From contig CAVPOY010000011.1 of the NCBI GenBank assembly GCA_963707135.1, positions 91,298-155,297 of the forward strand: DNA of 64,000 nt, written 5' to 3'. A model generated the notes under the pieces. That model saw nothing but the letters and a program-made list of their open reading frames with translations. It searched no databases and was not told where the DNA came from. This DNA comes from JBGSTR01 sp963707135 (lineage in GTDB: Bacteria > Pseudomonadota > Gammaproteobacteria > Chromatiales > Chromatiaceae). The position numbers were made by a program, and so were the translations under genes. Position 1 is the stretch's first letter. Each line of letters starts with the position of its first letter. Positions 36,928 through 48,124 of the stretch are shown here, piece after piece.

Positions 36928-36954
36928 GGAGCCGCCTCAAAAAACGGCGGCTCC
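36928..36954 (-). terminator. Perfect 9-bp hairpin after the sulfatase gene
   Basis: GGAGCCGCC-TCAAAAAAC-GGCGGCTCC forms a perfect 9-bp stem. It lies about 45 bp past the sulfatase stop. No T-run follows, so it may be a Rho-aided or attenuating terminator or another RNA structure. Confidence 0.5.
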
Positions 36955-36999
36955 AGGTGCTCCAAGGTCATGCCATCCCTGGCATTGCGAGCGGGGAAG

Positions 37000-38576
37000 T
37001 CAGCCGCCGGACGGGGACAAGGCATCCATGACCTTATCGAGGCTGAAGCTCGCGGCTTTCTGCCGCGGCGGGAACTCCTTAAAGGTCTCGAGGAACTTGC
37101 CCACGTAGGCCTGGGCCGGCACCAGCAGGTAGGCACGGTCGAGCAGCCACTCGTAGTAGGAGTTGGAGGTGATGGTGGCGCGCTCATAGGGATCCCGGCG
37201 CAGGTTGAAGACGAACGGCACGCGCATGGGCACAAAGGGCTGCTGCCACACCCGGAAGGTGCCGGCTACCGGCTGCTCCATGAACAGGACCTTCCAGTCG
37301 CCGTAGCGAAGCGCAGTCAGGTCGCCGTCGTCGGAGAAGTAGAAGACCTCGTTTCGCGGGCTCTTATCGGTCTCGCTGCTCAGCAAGGGTAGGATGTTGT
37401 AACCGTCGAGGTGCACCTTGTAGTCGCGATTCATCGCGTCATTGTGGACGCCCGATTTCAGCTCGTCTTTCACGTTGGGGTCGCCCGCGGCGGCCAGGAA
37501 GGTCGGGAACCAGTCCATATGGTGGACGATCTCGTTGGTCCACTGACCCGGCTTGATGTGGCCGGGCCAGCGCACCATGGCGGGCACGCGCCAGCCGCCT
37601 TCCCAGTTGGTGTTCTTCTCGCCGCGGAACGGGTTCCAGCCGGCATCGGGCCAGGTGTTCATGTGCGGGCCGTTGTCGGTGGAGTAGAAGACGATGGTGT
37701 TGTCGGCGATGCCGAGCTCGTCGAGCAGCGCAAGGAACTTCCCGATGTGCCGGTCGTGCTCGACCATGCCGTCGGCGTACTCGTCCTGGCCGGAGATGCC
37801 GCGATTCTCGGCCTTCACATGAGTGCGGAAGTGCATCCGGGTGCCGTTCCACCAGACGAACCAGGGCTTGCCGGCGGCCTGCTGCTCCCTGATGAACTCG
37901 ATGGCGCGGTCGGAGGTCTCGTCGTCGACGGTCTCCATGCGCTTCTTGGTCAGGGGGCCAGTGTCCTCGATCTTCTGGGTGCCGTCGGGCATGGCCCAGG
38001 AGTGGAGCACGCCGCGGGGGCCGAACTTCTCGCGGAAGGTCTTGCCGTCGGGCAGGACCATGTCGCCCGGGTAGTCCAGGTTCTCGGGCTCTTCCTCGGC
38101 GTTCAGGTGATAGAGGTTACCGAAGAATTCGTCGAAACCGTGATTGGTCGGCAGGTGCTCGTCGCGGTCACCCAGGTGGTTCTTACCGAACTGCCCCGTG
38201 GCGTAGCCCTGGGCCTTGAGCATACCGGCTATGGTCGGGTCCTTGTCGCTCATGCCTTCCTTCGCACCGGGCAGACCGACCTTGGAGAGTCCGGAGCGGA
38301 AGACGCTCTGGCCCATGATGAAGGAGGCACGCCCAGCGGTGCAGGACTGCTCGGCGTAGTAGTCGGTGAAGGTCATGCCCTCGCTGGCGATGCGGTCGAT
38401 GTTGGGGGTCTTGGTAGCCGACCAGCCCGTGTGGTGTAGGTGCTGATGTTGGACTGGCCGATATCGTCGCCCCACACCACCAGAATGTTGGGTTTGTCGG
38501 CCGCGCAGGTTAGACCCGATAGGGCGAGGCCAACAAGAAGCACGGCAGGCAACGACCTGGAAACAGTTGACTTCAT
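37000..38576 (-). pseudogene. Arylsulfatase, two single-base insertions near the start
   Basis: ATG 38576 (GGAGGAG site) starts a signal peptide and 'PNILVVWGDDIGQSNIST'. Removing one base near 38431 and one near 38414 joins this through HGLVGYKTPN to 'IDRIASEG' and the long frame with SCTAGRASF (formylglycine Cys), 'GQFGKNHLGDRDEHL', 'VFYSTDNGPHMNTW' and a C-terminal 'FPPRQKAASFSLDKV'. Without the fix the first metal-binding Asp pair is lost. The restored protein is about 524 residues and closely related to the two sulfatases at 27-31 kb. It is divergent from its own AraC regulator. Confidence 0.85.
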
Positions 38577-38649
38577 TACTCTCCTCCATCTTGAATTGTG
38601 CATTGGTTTGGTAGGCTTTGCGATTATTGACGGAATTGACGGAGAAGCA

Positions 38650-39654
38650 ATGGCGCTATCCATTTTTCGCAAACATAGCGCGGGCGGTAGCGACACGTCT
38701 GACCCGGATGTGGACGCTGCATACCAGGCACTTGACGTGTTCGATTCCGGCCTGCTGAGTCGGGCGGTGGCGGGGAGCGGGTTGGAGCACCGCCAGATCG
38801 GAAGCGGGCCGTTCCGCGGCACGCTCAGGCGGCGACAGATCGGCGGCGTTTCGCTGGACAGCGGGCGATACAGCCAGTCCCTGCAATCGCGCGGCACCTT
38901 TAGTCCCGGCGCGGCCGTGATCGGCTGCATCCTGGAGGAGCAAGAGGCGGGCTGCATCAACGGGTGCCGGTTCGGCAGGCACGACGTCGTGGTATTCCCC
39001 GCGGGGGCCGAAATGGACTACCTGGTTCCCGCCGAGACCCATTGGGTCGCGGTCCAAGCGCCCGTCTCAGTACTGATCGGGAATGGGATCCCGGCGGAAT
39101 CCCTGGCTAGGGTCTCCGTCTTTCCCGCAACCAGCCCGGCGAATTCCGCGCTCGCGGACCTGCTGCGCCGTCTCGTGGACCCCGAAGGCGAGGACCCGTG
39201 GCCGATGGTCGGCGAAGACCAGGAGTCAGCGACAGCCACCGAGACCCTGATGGAATTGATCGGGCGAACCCTGGAGCAAACCGATTTTAGGAGTGGCGTG
39301 CGGCGTCAGACCCTCCAATCGCGAGCCGCCCTGGTACGTCGATTCGAGCTGTCTCTGGCGAACGCCGATCCCTGCAATGTGCGCATTCCCGATCTCGTCT
39401 CCGGCCTGGGTGTTAGCCAGCGGACGCTCGAGTACGTCTTCCGAACGCATGTAGGCGTGTCGCCCAAGCGCTATGCGCAAATTGTGAGGCTGAATCACAT
39501 CCAACGGGATCTCCTCAAGGTCACTGCGGAATCCGCGACAATAGCCGAGACCGCCCGCCGGCACGGAATCCGACACCTTGGTCGATTTTCCGCTGATTAC
39601 CGCCGCCAGTTTGGCGAGATGCCGTCCCAGACTTTGCTTCGACCGCCTCAGTGA
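38650..39654 (+). CDS. AraC-family transcriptional regulator
   Basis: From ATG 38650 (GGAG site) the product is 334 residues. The C-terminal AraC domain reads 'IPDLVSGLGVSQRTLEYVF' and 'ETARRHGIRHLGRFSADYRRQFG'. The N-terminal 220 residues are a sensing domain. It is divergent from the arylsulfatase at 37.0-38.6 kb, with 73 bp between them, and mirrors the regulator at 31.7 kb. It probably controls the sulfatase and barrel genes in response to an unknown aromatic or sulfated compound. Confidence 0.88.
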   Translation: MALSIFRKHSAGGSDTSDPDVDAAYQALDVFDSGLLSRAVAGSGLEHRQIGSGPFRGTLRRRQIGGVSLDSGRYSQSLQSRGTFSPGAAVIGCILEEQEAGCINGCRFGRHDVVVFPAGAEMDYLVPAETHWVAVQAPVSVLIGNGIPAESLARVSVFPATSPANSALADLLRRLVDPEGEDPWPMVGEDQESATATETLMELIGRTLEQTDFRSGVRRQTLQSRAALVRRFELSLANADPCNVRIPDLVSGLGVSQRTLEYVFRTHVGVSPKRYAQIVRLNHIQRDLLKVTAESATIAETARRHGIRHLGRFSADYRRQFGEMPSQTLLRPPQ

Positions 39655-40189
39655 GCGACGGGATTCCCGAGCAACGGTATATGAGGACGCGGGACGCAAC
39701 GTCCGCCTCGCAATCGGGGGACGTCGGGAACAGTTCCCCCACGGGGGCGCCGCATCGAGCGCCGCCCGACCCGCTTCGTTGATCGCCCGTTTTCCAATGG
39801 CGTCCTTGTTCCCTCTCCCCATCGACGGGACCAGAGGAGCGACGCGGACTCACCCCGGACATCGGTAAGGCGGAAACTCGGGGCCCGCTCGCCGACCCGG
39901 AGCCCCGGACCCGGCCTGAAATGCAGCCAGTGCTTCCTCGTAGCTCGGCAGCGACCGGTCGACGCCAATGCGGCAGCCGTCAGCATAGACAAACAGACAG
40001 CGCGACCGGCAGGCCTGCCGGCACGACCCGGTCTGGGAACCCCCATGACGCGCGCTCCGATCGGGCGTGAAGAGTCAAGGCTGGAGATATCACGCTTTTC
40101 CAGTATCGCTGCAACCCGTTTCGGCCGCGCGGGAGATCACCGGTCGCAGTTGCTCTCTTGGGCGGGTGTCAACCCAGCGTTAACCGCGG
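39655..40189. other. Intergenic region, no gene recognised
   Basis: About 535 bp between converging genes. Both strands have only short shadow frames. A T9 run at 40207-40215, just inside the end of the next gene, is the only low-complexity stretch nearby. Confidence 0.4.
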
Positions 40190-40717
40190 TTATTCACCGC
40201 CGTTCATTTTTTTTTCGAATCTTGCGCGATGTTCTGACAGGTAGGCGATCAGACCTGGGTCTTCGGCCCTATGCAGCGCCAACACTTGTGTCGCGCCGGG
40301 AACCACCTCCGATTGGTCAGTGGCCACCCGATTGTGCGGGATCACCGTGACGTTTCCCCAGCGCGGGAGAGCGGAGTAATCGATGAAGTGGGTCGCTGTT
40401 TCCAACCATGCATGTGGACTGATTAGATGGGCGGCGGGCGTCTGGGGATCATAGACGACCGTCCCGACCCATAGCGTGGCGGCAATGCCCTGCCGTGCCA
40501 ACAGGTATTGCCCCGCGAACGCATAGTAGAGGCAAGCGCGTCTGAACTCCCAATCGGTGGGCTTGCTGTGGGCGACGATCCGCTCGACTTCGGAGGCAAG
40601 CGACGATATGGGGTCGGTGGGCGGGTCCGCCGGATGGACCGTCTCGCCACCCGCGACGGCGGCAAGGAGACCGATGCCCGCGCTGAGACAAACGGCGATA
40701 AGGCTCCATTTTCCCAT
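40190..40717 (-). CDS. Transglutaminase-like (lasso B2-like) exported protein
   Basis: From ATG 40717 the product is 175 residues with a signal peptide (GLLAAVAGGET). The core has 'RRACLYYAFAGQYLLARQG', 'GTVVYDP', 'SPHAWLET' and 'HFIDYSALP', suggesting a Cys-His-Asp triad in the order of transglutaminase-like and lasso-peptide B2-type cysteine proteases. No precursor peptide or cyclase is nearby, so lasso peptide work is unlikely. It stands alone before corA. An upstream ATG at 40825 would hide the signal. Confidence 0.6.
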   Translation of the reverse strand: MGKWSLIAVCLSAGIGLLAAVAGGETVHPADPPTDPISSLASEVERIVAHSKPTDWEFRRACLYYAFAGQYLLARQGIAATLWVGTVVYDPQTPAAHLISPHAWLETATHFIDYSALPRWGNVTVIPHNRVATDQSEVVPGATQVLALHRAEDPGLIAYLSEHRARFEKKMNGGE

Positions 40718-41144
40718 ATTGTTGTTCTTGCCTTGCCATCGAGCCCGTGCGGCGATGTTAAGCCGAAATGCGGATTCCAATGCGGACGCACCTCGGAAAA
40801 AAGGCGGTCTACCAATCTTCGGCATTTCCGTGCGTTGGTCGGCACCGCCCGACGCGAAGTCCGCTTAGCCGAAGGCCTGAGTGACGCGCTGGTCGATAGG
40901 CAGCGCCTTTGCGAGGTCGAAGAGCCCGTGCGCCAGGCCGGCGTCGCGGCCCAAATCGCCACGGATTACGCTGAGTATCTCACCGATGCAGCGTGCATTG
41001 GCGTTGATCCAGGGGTCGCCTTCCTCCTTGGCACTGGAGGGAAATAGGTTGGCCGCGCAGGGGCAAGTGCTAATAGCTCCAGGGTTGCCCGCCACGGCAC
41101 TCCGTCAGATAGTACCCGTCGATCGTGACACCCGGAATCCCGCC
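40718..41144. other. Intergenic region before corA
   Basis: About 427 bp. A minus-strand frame at 40865-41095 (76 codons) has protein-like composition ('DPWINANARCIGEILSVIRG') but no family I know; it may be the remains of a gene. No corA promoter was identified. Confidence 0.35.
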
Positions 41145-42332
41145 ATGAGCAATGTAAACCCGTCGGATGACGCCAACCGTCAAGGCCGTGGATCCAAGGG
41201 GGATAGCGCGACCAAACGGCGGCACCGCCGTCTTGCGGGTATGGTTGCGGCCGGCATCCCGCGCCTCCACCAACCTCCGCCCGGCACCCCGGCTGGCATC
41301 GAGTACCACGAGTTGGTCACGGGCGCGGGCATGGAGCCGGCGCGGGTGGTCTGCACCGACTACTGCCCGGAGCGGGCGGAGGTTCAGGAAGTGGCGGATA
41401 TCGCCGCTTTTCTCGCGACACATCGCCCGACCTGGTCCAAGGTGCGGTGGATCCATGTGGAGGGGTTGCACGACCAGGCAACCGTACGCGCGCTCGCTGA
41501 GAAGTACCAGCTGCATCCGCTCGCCATCGAGGACGCCCTGGACGGCCAGCAGCGGCCCAAGGCCGACGATTATCCGGGCAGCGGGGACATACCCGGCCGG
41601 CTGTTCGTGGTGGCGCGCCGTGTCCGCAGCGCCGAGAGCGGGCCCCAGGCCGAGCAGGTAACCTTCTTTCTCGGCCGCAACACGCTGATCACCTTTCAAC
41701 CGAGCCCCTGCCCGGCCATGGACGAGATCAGCCGGCGAATCGCCAGTCCGCGCTCGCGTCTGCGCGAGCACGATGCCAGCTTTTTGTTCTACGCCCTGGT
41801 GGACACCATCGTCGATCGCTTCTTCCCGATGCTCGAGGAAATCTCCCAGCGCCTGGAAACGGTCGAGGAGGCGGTCCTGTTGCACCCAGACCGAGAAAGC
41901 CTGCAAGCCGTCCACCGGATCAAGCGGGACCTGGTGCTGCTGAGGCGGGTCGCGTGGCCAATGCGGGAACTGGTCACGCAGCTCCAGCGTGAGCCCCATG
42001 AGTGTCTGTCTGACGTGACGCAGACCTATTTCCGTGATGTCTACGACCATTGCGTGGAGGTCATCGACCTGATCGAGACCTACCGGGAGATTGCCTCAGC
42101 GGTCGCGGACACCTACGTGTCGATCATCTCGAACCGCACCAACGACATCGTGAAGGTACTGACCATCATCGGGACCATTTTCATTCCGCTCACCTTCCTG
42201 GCGGGCGTCTACGGCATGAACATGTACATCCCGGAGAACCACTGGCAGTACAGCTACGGGGTGTTTTGGATCCTCTGCGTAGCCATCGCCCTGTTCATGC
42301 TGCGGCGCTTCCGCCGCGGCGGGTGGCTGTAG
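41145..42332 (+). CDS. corA: Magnesium/cobalt transporter CorA
   Basis: A 395-residue CorA-type channel. A large cytoplasmic domain of alpha/beta sequence and long helices ('FPMLEEISQRLETVEEAVL') leads to two C-terminal membrane helices, with the pore signature YGMNM (Gly357-Asn359) ending the first and a basic tail RRFRRGG. It carries Mg2+ or Co2+ across the inner membrane as a pentamer. I start at ATG 41145; a longer open frame upstream has no similarity to the family. The first 60 residues are family-variable. Confidence 0.93.
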   Translation: MSNVNPSDDANRQGRGSKGDSATKRRHRRLAGMVAAGIPRLHQPPPGTPAGIEYHELVTGAGMEPARVVCTDYCPERAEVQEVADIAAFLATHRPTWSKVRWIHVEGLHDQATVRALAEKYQLHPLAIEDALDGQQRPKADDYPGSGDIPGRLFVVARRVRSAESGPQAEQVTFFLGRNTLITFQPSPCPAMDEISRRIASPRSRLREHDASFLFYALVDTIVDRFFPMLEEISQRLETVEEAVLLHPDRESLQAVHRIKRDLVLLRRVAWPMRELVTQLQREPHECLSDVTQTYFRDVYDHCVEVIDLIETYREIASAVADTYVSIISNRTNDIVKVLTIIGTIFIPLTFLAGVYGMNMYIPENHWQYSYGVFWILCVAIALFMLRRFRRGGWL

Positions 42333-42705
42333 CTTCCTCGCCCGCCCGCGGCCCTGACCGACGGAGCTGCCCCACATGCGCCGTGACCCGGGGAACATCA
42401 AGCCGCGGGACAATGCTCATTGACGGGTCGTTACGTCGATACGGTCGGAGTCTGCATGGGTCCCGACGAACTTGACCCACGCGATTCCTGCCCGGTTCCG
42501 CATTTCGACCACTACCGAGGTCTGTGTCCGCCTTCCAAGCGTTCTTCCAGCGGCTTGCCAGCCGAAAATGGCCGAGCAGGCTGGACGAGCCATCGCTCTA
42601 AGCATCGGATATTTGATTTATTTTCATCGGGGTGTAATTGCCGCCACCAATATCTGTTTCCCCGCATATAATGGCCGAATCTGAACGGCCACGGCATCCA
42701 ACCAC
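42333..42705 (+). other. Upstream region of the arsenic operon
   Basis: About 373 bp without a gene. From 42605 the DNA turns AT-rich relative to its surroundings. A perfect TATAAT -10 hexamer lies at 42667-42672, about 34 bp before the permease start. A well-placed -35 is not obvious. No ArsR-type regulator gene is present here. Confidence 0.5.
42667..42672 (+). promoter_or_regulatory. Candidate -10 hexamer of the arsenic operon
   Basis: TATAAT matches the sigma-70 -10 consensus exactly and stands out in GC-rich surroundings. Transcription would start near 42679. The -35 is poor, which suggests an activator or a repressor-controlled promoter with long spacing. Confidence 0.5.
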
Positions 42706-43659
42706 GTGTTTCAGAAGCTTGGCGATCTAGTCGCATACCGCCTGCTCGGACTGCCCGGCGATTCCGCCGCCGGGGCCGCGGTGCAGTTCTTCGTCATGGA
42801 CGTGGCCAAGATCTTCGTCCTCTTGGTGCTCGTGATCTACGGCATGGGTCTGCTGCGGGCGATGCTGTCGCCCGAACGGGTGCGAGCGTTCGTGCGCGGT
42901 CGACCGGACTGGCAGGCCCGCGGAATGGCGGTGACGCTCGGTGCGGTCACACCCTTCTGCTCCTGCTCCTCGGTTCCGCTGTTCATCGGTTTCGTCGAGG
43001 CGGGTATCCCGCTCGGGGTGACCTTCTCCTTCCTGATCGCCTCGCCGATGATCAACGAGGTCGCCGCGGTGCTGCTGGTGGGCATCCTGGGCTGGAAGCT
43101 CGCGGCCCTCTACGTGGCCGCGGGTCTCGCCGTGGCCTGGCTCGGCGGCATCGTCATGCAGTGGTTCCGACCGGAGCGCTGGGTGGAGGACTATGTCTGG
43201 AAGATCCGCGTGGGCGATGCCGCGCTTGCCGCTCCCGACACCAGCCTCATCGGGCGCCACCGCTACGCGGTGGGCGAGGTGCGGGAGATCGTCGGGCGCA
43301 TCTGGCGGTGGGTACTGATCGGCATCGGGGTCGGCGCCCTGTTCCATGGCTTCGTGCCCACATCCTGGGTCGTCGAGCACCTGGGCGGCGACCAGTGGCT
43401 GGCCGTGCCCGGCGCCGTGGTGCTCGGAATCCCGCTCTACTCGAACGCCACCGGCGTGATTCCGGTCGCCGAGGCCATGTTGGCCAAGGGGGTCGCCGTC
43501 GGCACGACCCTGGCGCTGATGATGAGCATCGCGGCCCTGTCGCTGCCGGAGATGCTGATCCTGCGCAAGGTCATCCAGTGGCAGGCGCTGGCGCTGTTCG
43601 CCGGCGTGCTGGCGACGGCGTTCGTTCTCGTCGGGTGGGGCTTCAATGCCCTCACCTAG
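42706..43659 (+). CDS. arsP: ArsP-type permease (DUF318 family)
   Basis: A 317-residue integral membrane protein with about eight hydrophobic helices in two halves, the signature TPFCSCSSVPLF (Cys85, Cys87) and a second conserved 'GIPLYSNATGVIP' loop. Members with this CSC motif export trivalent organoarsenicals (ArsP), and others of the family lack a known substrate. The next gene is arsM, which makes methylated arsenicals, so ArsP function is well supported by context. The start is GTG 42706. It is first in the arsenic operon. Confidence 0.8.
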   Translation: MFQKLGDLVAYRLLGLPGDSAAGAAVQFFVMDVAKIFVLLVLVIYGMGLLRAMLSPERVRAFVRGRPDWQARGMAVTLGAVTPFCSCSSVPLFIGFVEAGIPLGVTFSFLIASPMINEVAAVLLVGILGWKLAALYVAAGLAVAWLGGIVMQWFRPERWVEDYVWKIRVGDAALAAPDTSLIGRHRYAVGEVREIVGRIWRWVLIGIGVGALFHGFVPTSWVVEHLGGDQWLAVPGAVVLGIPLYSNATGVIPVAEAMLAKGVAVGTTLALMMSIAALSLPEMLILRKVIQWQALALFAGVLATAFVLVGWGFNALT

Positions 43660-43690
43660 CGCTCTCCATGACAGCATCCGGAGGAATTCC

Positions 43691-44500
43691 ATGACAGCGA
43701 CGGACAATGAGAAAGAGAAAGTCCGCGAGCAGGTTCGCCAGACCTACGGAAGCGTCGCAGAGACCGCCGACGCCTGTTGCAGCAGCGGTTGCTGTGGCCC
43801 CGTCGCCGTCGACTCAACGCGACTCGGCTATAGCACCGGGGAGTTGGAAAGCGTCCCAGCCGGCGCCGAATCTGGGTCTCGGCTGCGGCAATCCCCAGGC
43901 CATCGCCGAGCTGCGCGCCGGCGAGACGGTGCTCGATCTGGGCTCCGGTGCCGGCTTCGACTGCTTCCTGGCGGCGCGGCAGGTCGGCCGAGACGGGCGC
44001 GTCATCGGCGTCGACATGACGCCGGAGATGCTCGCCAGGGCGCGCGCCAACGCCCGGCGCGACGGCATCGGCAACGTCGAGTTCCGGCTCGGCGAGATCG
44101 AGGACCTGCCGGTGGCCGACAACAGCGTGGACGTGATCATGTCCAATTGCGTCATCAATCTGTCGCCGGACAAGCCGCGGGTCTTCCAGGAATGCGTTCC
44201 GGGTGCTCAAGCCCGGCGGACGGCTGGCGATCTCAGACATCGTCGCGACGGCCCCGCTGCCCGACGCGCTGCGCGACGATCCGGACCTGCTCAGCGGATG
44301 CGTCGCGGGCGCCGCGACCGTTGAGGAGATCGAGCGCTGGTTGGCCAGCAGCGGGCTTCGACGAGGTGCGGGTCGATCTCAAGCCGGAGAGCCGTGAAAT
44401 GGTCCGCGACTGGTTTCCGGGACGGGGCGTCGAGGACTACGTCTGCTCGGCGACCATCGTCGCCTTCAAGCCAGGCAATACTTCCGCCGGCCCCTGCTGA
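43691..44500 (+). pseudogene. arsM: Arsenite methyltransferase ArsM, three single-base insertions
   Basis: ATG 43691 has a GGAGG site. The N-terminus carries a Cys cluster (DACCSSGCCGP), then 'ELESVPAGA' and, in the next frame, 'NLGLGCGNPQAIAEL' with the SAM-binding 'VLDLGSGAGFDCFLAA'. 'DVIMSNCVINLSPDK' follows, then 'FRVLKPGGRLAISD' and 'DYVCSATIVAFKP' in further frames. Removing one G each near 43868, 44196 and 44353-44355 restores a typical ArsM of about 268 residues. ArsM methylates As(III) using SAM and conserved cysteines. Order and quality of the motifs argue that the breaks may be sequence errors. Confidence 0.85.
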
Positions 44501-44794
44501 AGACTCAGTCCTGAGGAACAGATAGACCGATGAAGAACATCAAAGTACTTGGCTCCGGTTGCCGCAACTGCGAGATCACCGCCAACGTCATTGCCCAGGC
44601 GGCCAAGGAGGCGGGCGTGGAGATCGCGCTGGAGAAGGTCACCGATATCGGCGAGATCATGTCCTACGGGGTCATGTCGACACCCGGCGTCGTGATCGAC
44701 GGTCAACTGGTCCATGCGGGCGGGATCCCCGGCCCGGACCTGGTCCGGGCCTGGGTGAACGGATTAGGAACTGTCGGTTGCCAGGAGACTCACG

Positions 44795-45920
<1,126 letters not shown>

Positions 45921-45960
45921 TAGAACCGGAAGGCCCGGTCTATCCAGTTGTTAATCGCGC

Positions 45961-45989
45961 GTTTTAATATTCGATTTGTCGTATATAAT
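45961..45989 (+). promoter_or_regulatory. Second promoter of the arsenic operon with an inverted repeat
   Basis: In an AT-rich patch between acr3 and the rhodanese gene, TATAAT (45984-45989) matches the -10 consensus. Overlapping it is an imperfect inverted repeat AATATTCGA-TTTG-TCGTATATA (7 of 9 pairs), which resembles ArsR/SmtB-type operators in form. It suggests separate control of the rhodanese-GAPDH-arsJ half. Confidence 0.45.
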
Positions 45990-46109
45990 TGCCCGTCGCA
46001 CCGCAGCTCCCCCTGTCTGCCGGGGACAGGCGCGCTGGTACCGCCATCGCCGCTGCAACAGGAGTGTGACGGCAATCAACTGAGCACACGTGCCTCCGAG
46101 GAACCCGGT

Positions 46110-47036
46110 ATGCTCCTTCCGCACCGCCTTCTCCTCTTCGCCGTTCTTCTGGGCGTCATCGCCCCGGCCGTTGCCGATCGTCAGTTCCTGGTCGACGCGG
46201 ACTGGCTCGCCGAGCACATCGAGGACGAGGATCTCGTCGTGCTCGAGGTCCGCTACCACCCTCACCGCTATTACACCGTTGGCCACATCCCCGGCGCGGT
46301 TCAGGTACAACGCTTCAGGGACCTCGGCGACAACGCCGCCAGCCCCCTGATGCGCTTCCCCCCCAAGGAGCCATTCCAGACCACGCTGCGCCGCTGGGGC
46401 GTGAATGACGACTCGACCCTGGTCATCTACGACGACGTCGAGCACGGCGCTGGCCTCACGCCTGTACTACCTGCTGGCCCTCTACGGCTTCGACATGGAG
46501 CGGGTCAAGGTCCTCGACGGCGGCACCATCGAGTGGAGCGCCTTCAACGAGCTGAGCAAGGACTCCGTCGAGCGCGCACCCGGGAGCCGTCACCCTGACG
46601 GAGGCGAACCCCGAGATGTTCGTGGAGTGGACGGCGGTCTACGACGACGTGGTCTCCCGCCGCGACCCCAAGGTCGTGCTGATCGACGCCCGGCCACGCG
46701 CCATGTACACCGGCGAGGTGATCCAGCACTCCATCGTGGGCGGGCACATCCCGGGGGCGATAAACATCGTGAGCCTCGACGGCACCGACGGCCAGAGCCA
46801 GAAGTGGCGCGAATGAAGAGACGCTCGCCGCGCTGTACGAGGCCATCCCCAAGGACAAGACCGTCTACGTCTACTGCCACGACGGCTTCCGCATGAGCCT
46901 GGCGTGGATGCAGCTCAGGCACCTGGGTTACGAGGACGTGCGCCTTTACAACGGCGGCTGGTCCCACTGGGGCAACACCCTCACGCTGCCGGTGGTGGAG
47001 GGCGAGGCGCCCTTCGACGAGGCGTTCGAGCTTTAG
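46110..47036 (+). pseudogene. Periplasmic rhodanese (sulfurtransferase), three inserted bases
   Basis: From ATG 46110 a signal peptide 'VLLGVIAPAVADRQF' leads to two rhodanese domains. The first has 'VGHIPGAVQVQRFRDLGD' and 'STLVIYDDVEHGA', then 'SRLYYLLALYGFD' in the next frame. The second has 'VVLIDARPRAMYTGEVI' and, in a third frame, the active loop YCHDGFRMS with catalytic Cys. Extra bases near 46452, 46582-46584 and 46809 account for the breaks, giving about 308 residues. Tandem rhodaneses transfer sulfane sulfur to cyanide or thiols. Its place inside an arsenic operon is unusual; thioarsenate chemistry is one idea. Confidence 0.8.
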
Positions 47037-47112
47037 CGGTGCAAGCCGGCGGTTTCGCCTTCGGGCGATCGGATTTGGTTCGCTTTCATTTCAGACTAGA
47101 GGAGACGAGACA

Positions 47113-48122
47113 ATGGGCTATTCGCGTCGGCATCAACGGCTTCGGCCGCATGGGCAAACTGGGGCTGCGCGCCGGCTGGGACGCCGCAGAGATCGAGATC
47201 GTCCACATCAACGAGATCAAGGGCGACGCGGCCTGCCACGCGCACCTGCTGGAGTTCGACTCGGTGCACGGGCGTTGGCGCCATGAAATCACTTCCCGGG
47301 AGGACGCCATCGTTGTCGACGGCCGGGAGATCGGCTTCAGCACGGACGGCCAAGCCCGAGGAGGTCGACTGGGGCGCCCGGGGTATCGACCTGATGATCG
47401 AGTGCTCCGGCAAGTTCAAGACCCAGGAGGCCCTGCAGCCCTACTTCGACCAGGGCATCAAGAAGGTGCTGGTCTCGGCGCCGGTGCCGGAGCCTGCGCT
47501 CAACATCGTCTACGGCATCAACGACCACCTCTACGACCCGGCCGTGCACGACATCGTCACCGCCGCCTCCTGCACCACCAACTGCCTGGCCCCGGTGGTC
47601 AAGGTGATGCACGAGCGGATCGGCATCGTCCACGGCTGCATGACCACCATCCACGACATCACCAACACCCAGACCATCGTCGACGTGGGCCACAAGGACC
47701 TGCGCCGGGCCCGGGCCTGCGGCGAGTCCCTGATCCCCACGACCACCGGCTCCGCCAAGGCCATCACCAAGATCTTCCCGGAGCTCACCGGCAAGCTGAA
47801 CGGCCACGCGGTGCGCGTGCCCCTGCTCAATGCCTCGCTGACCGACTTCGTGTTCGAGGCGGCGCGCCCGGTGACCGCGGAGGAGGTCAACGGCTACTTC
47901 AGGGAGGCGGCCGAGGGCGAGCTCAAGGGCATCCTGGGCTACGAGGAGCGCCCCCTGGTCTCGATCGACTACAAGGACGACCCGCGTTCCTCCATCGTCG
48001 ACGCCCTCTCGACCATGGTCATCGACGGCACGCAGGTGAAGATCTACGCCTGGTACGACAACGAGTGGGGCTACGTGAACCGGATGATGGATCTGGCGCG
48101 CAAGCTCGCACGGATGATGTAG
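47113..48122 (+). pseudogene. ArsJ-associated glyceraldehyde-3-phosphate dehydrogenase, two inserted bases
   Basis: A GAPDH of about 336 residues: 'VGINGFGRMGKLGLRAG' for NAD binding, 'SCTTNCLAPVVK' with the catalytic Cys, 'GSAKAITKIFPEL' and 'YDNEWGYVNRMMDLARK'. The start codon ATG 47113 and the rest disagree in frame unless one G is removed from 47115-47117 (giving MAIRVG). A second extra C near 47350 breaks it again. An AGAGGAGACGAGACA leader precedes the ATG. In ars operons this enzyme forms 1-arseno-3-phosphoglycerate from arsenate, exported by the next gene's product, ArsJ. Confidence 0.9.
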
Positions 48123-48124
48123 CC

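Noticed and set aside
40190..40717. Lasso peptide biosynthesis cluster
   Set aside because: No precursor, cyclase or RRE protein lies within several kilobases of the B2-like protein.
40865..41095. 76-codon minus-strand frame before corA
   Set aside because: Composition is protein-like but no family, ribosome site or partner was seen; kept only as a note on the intergenic region.
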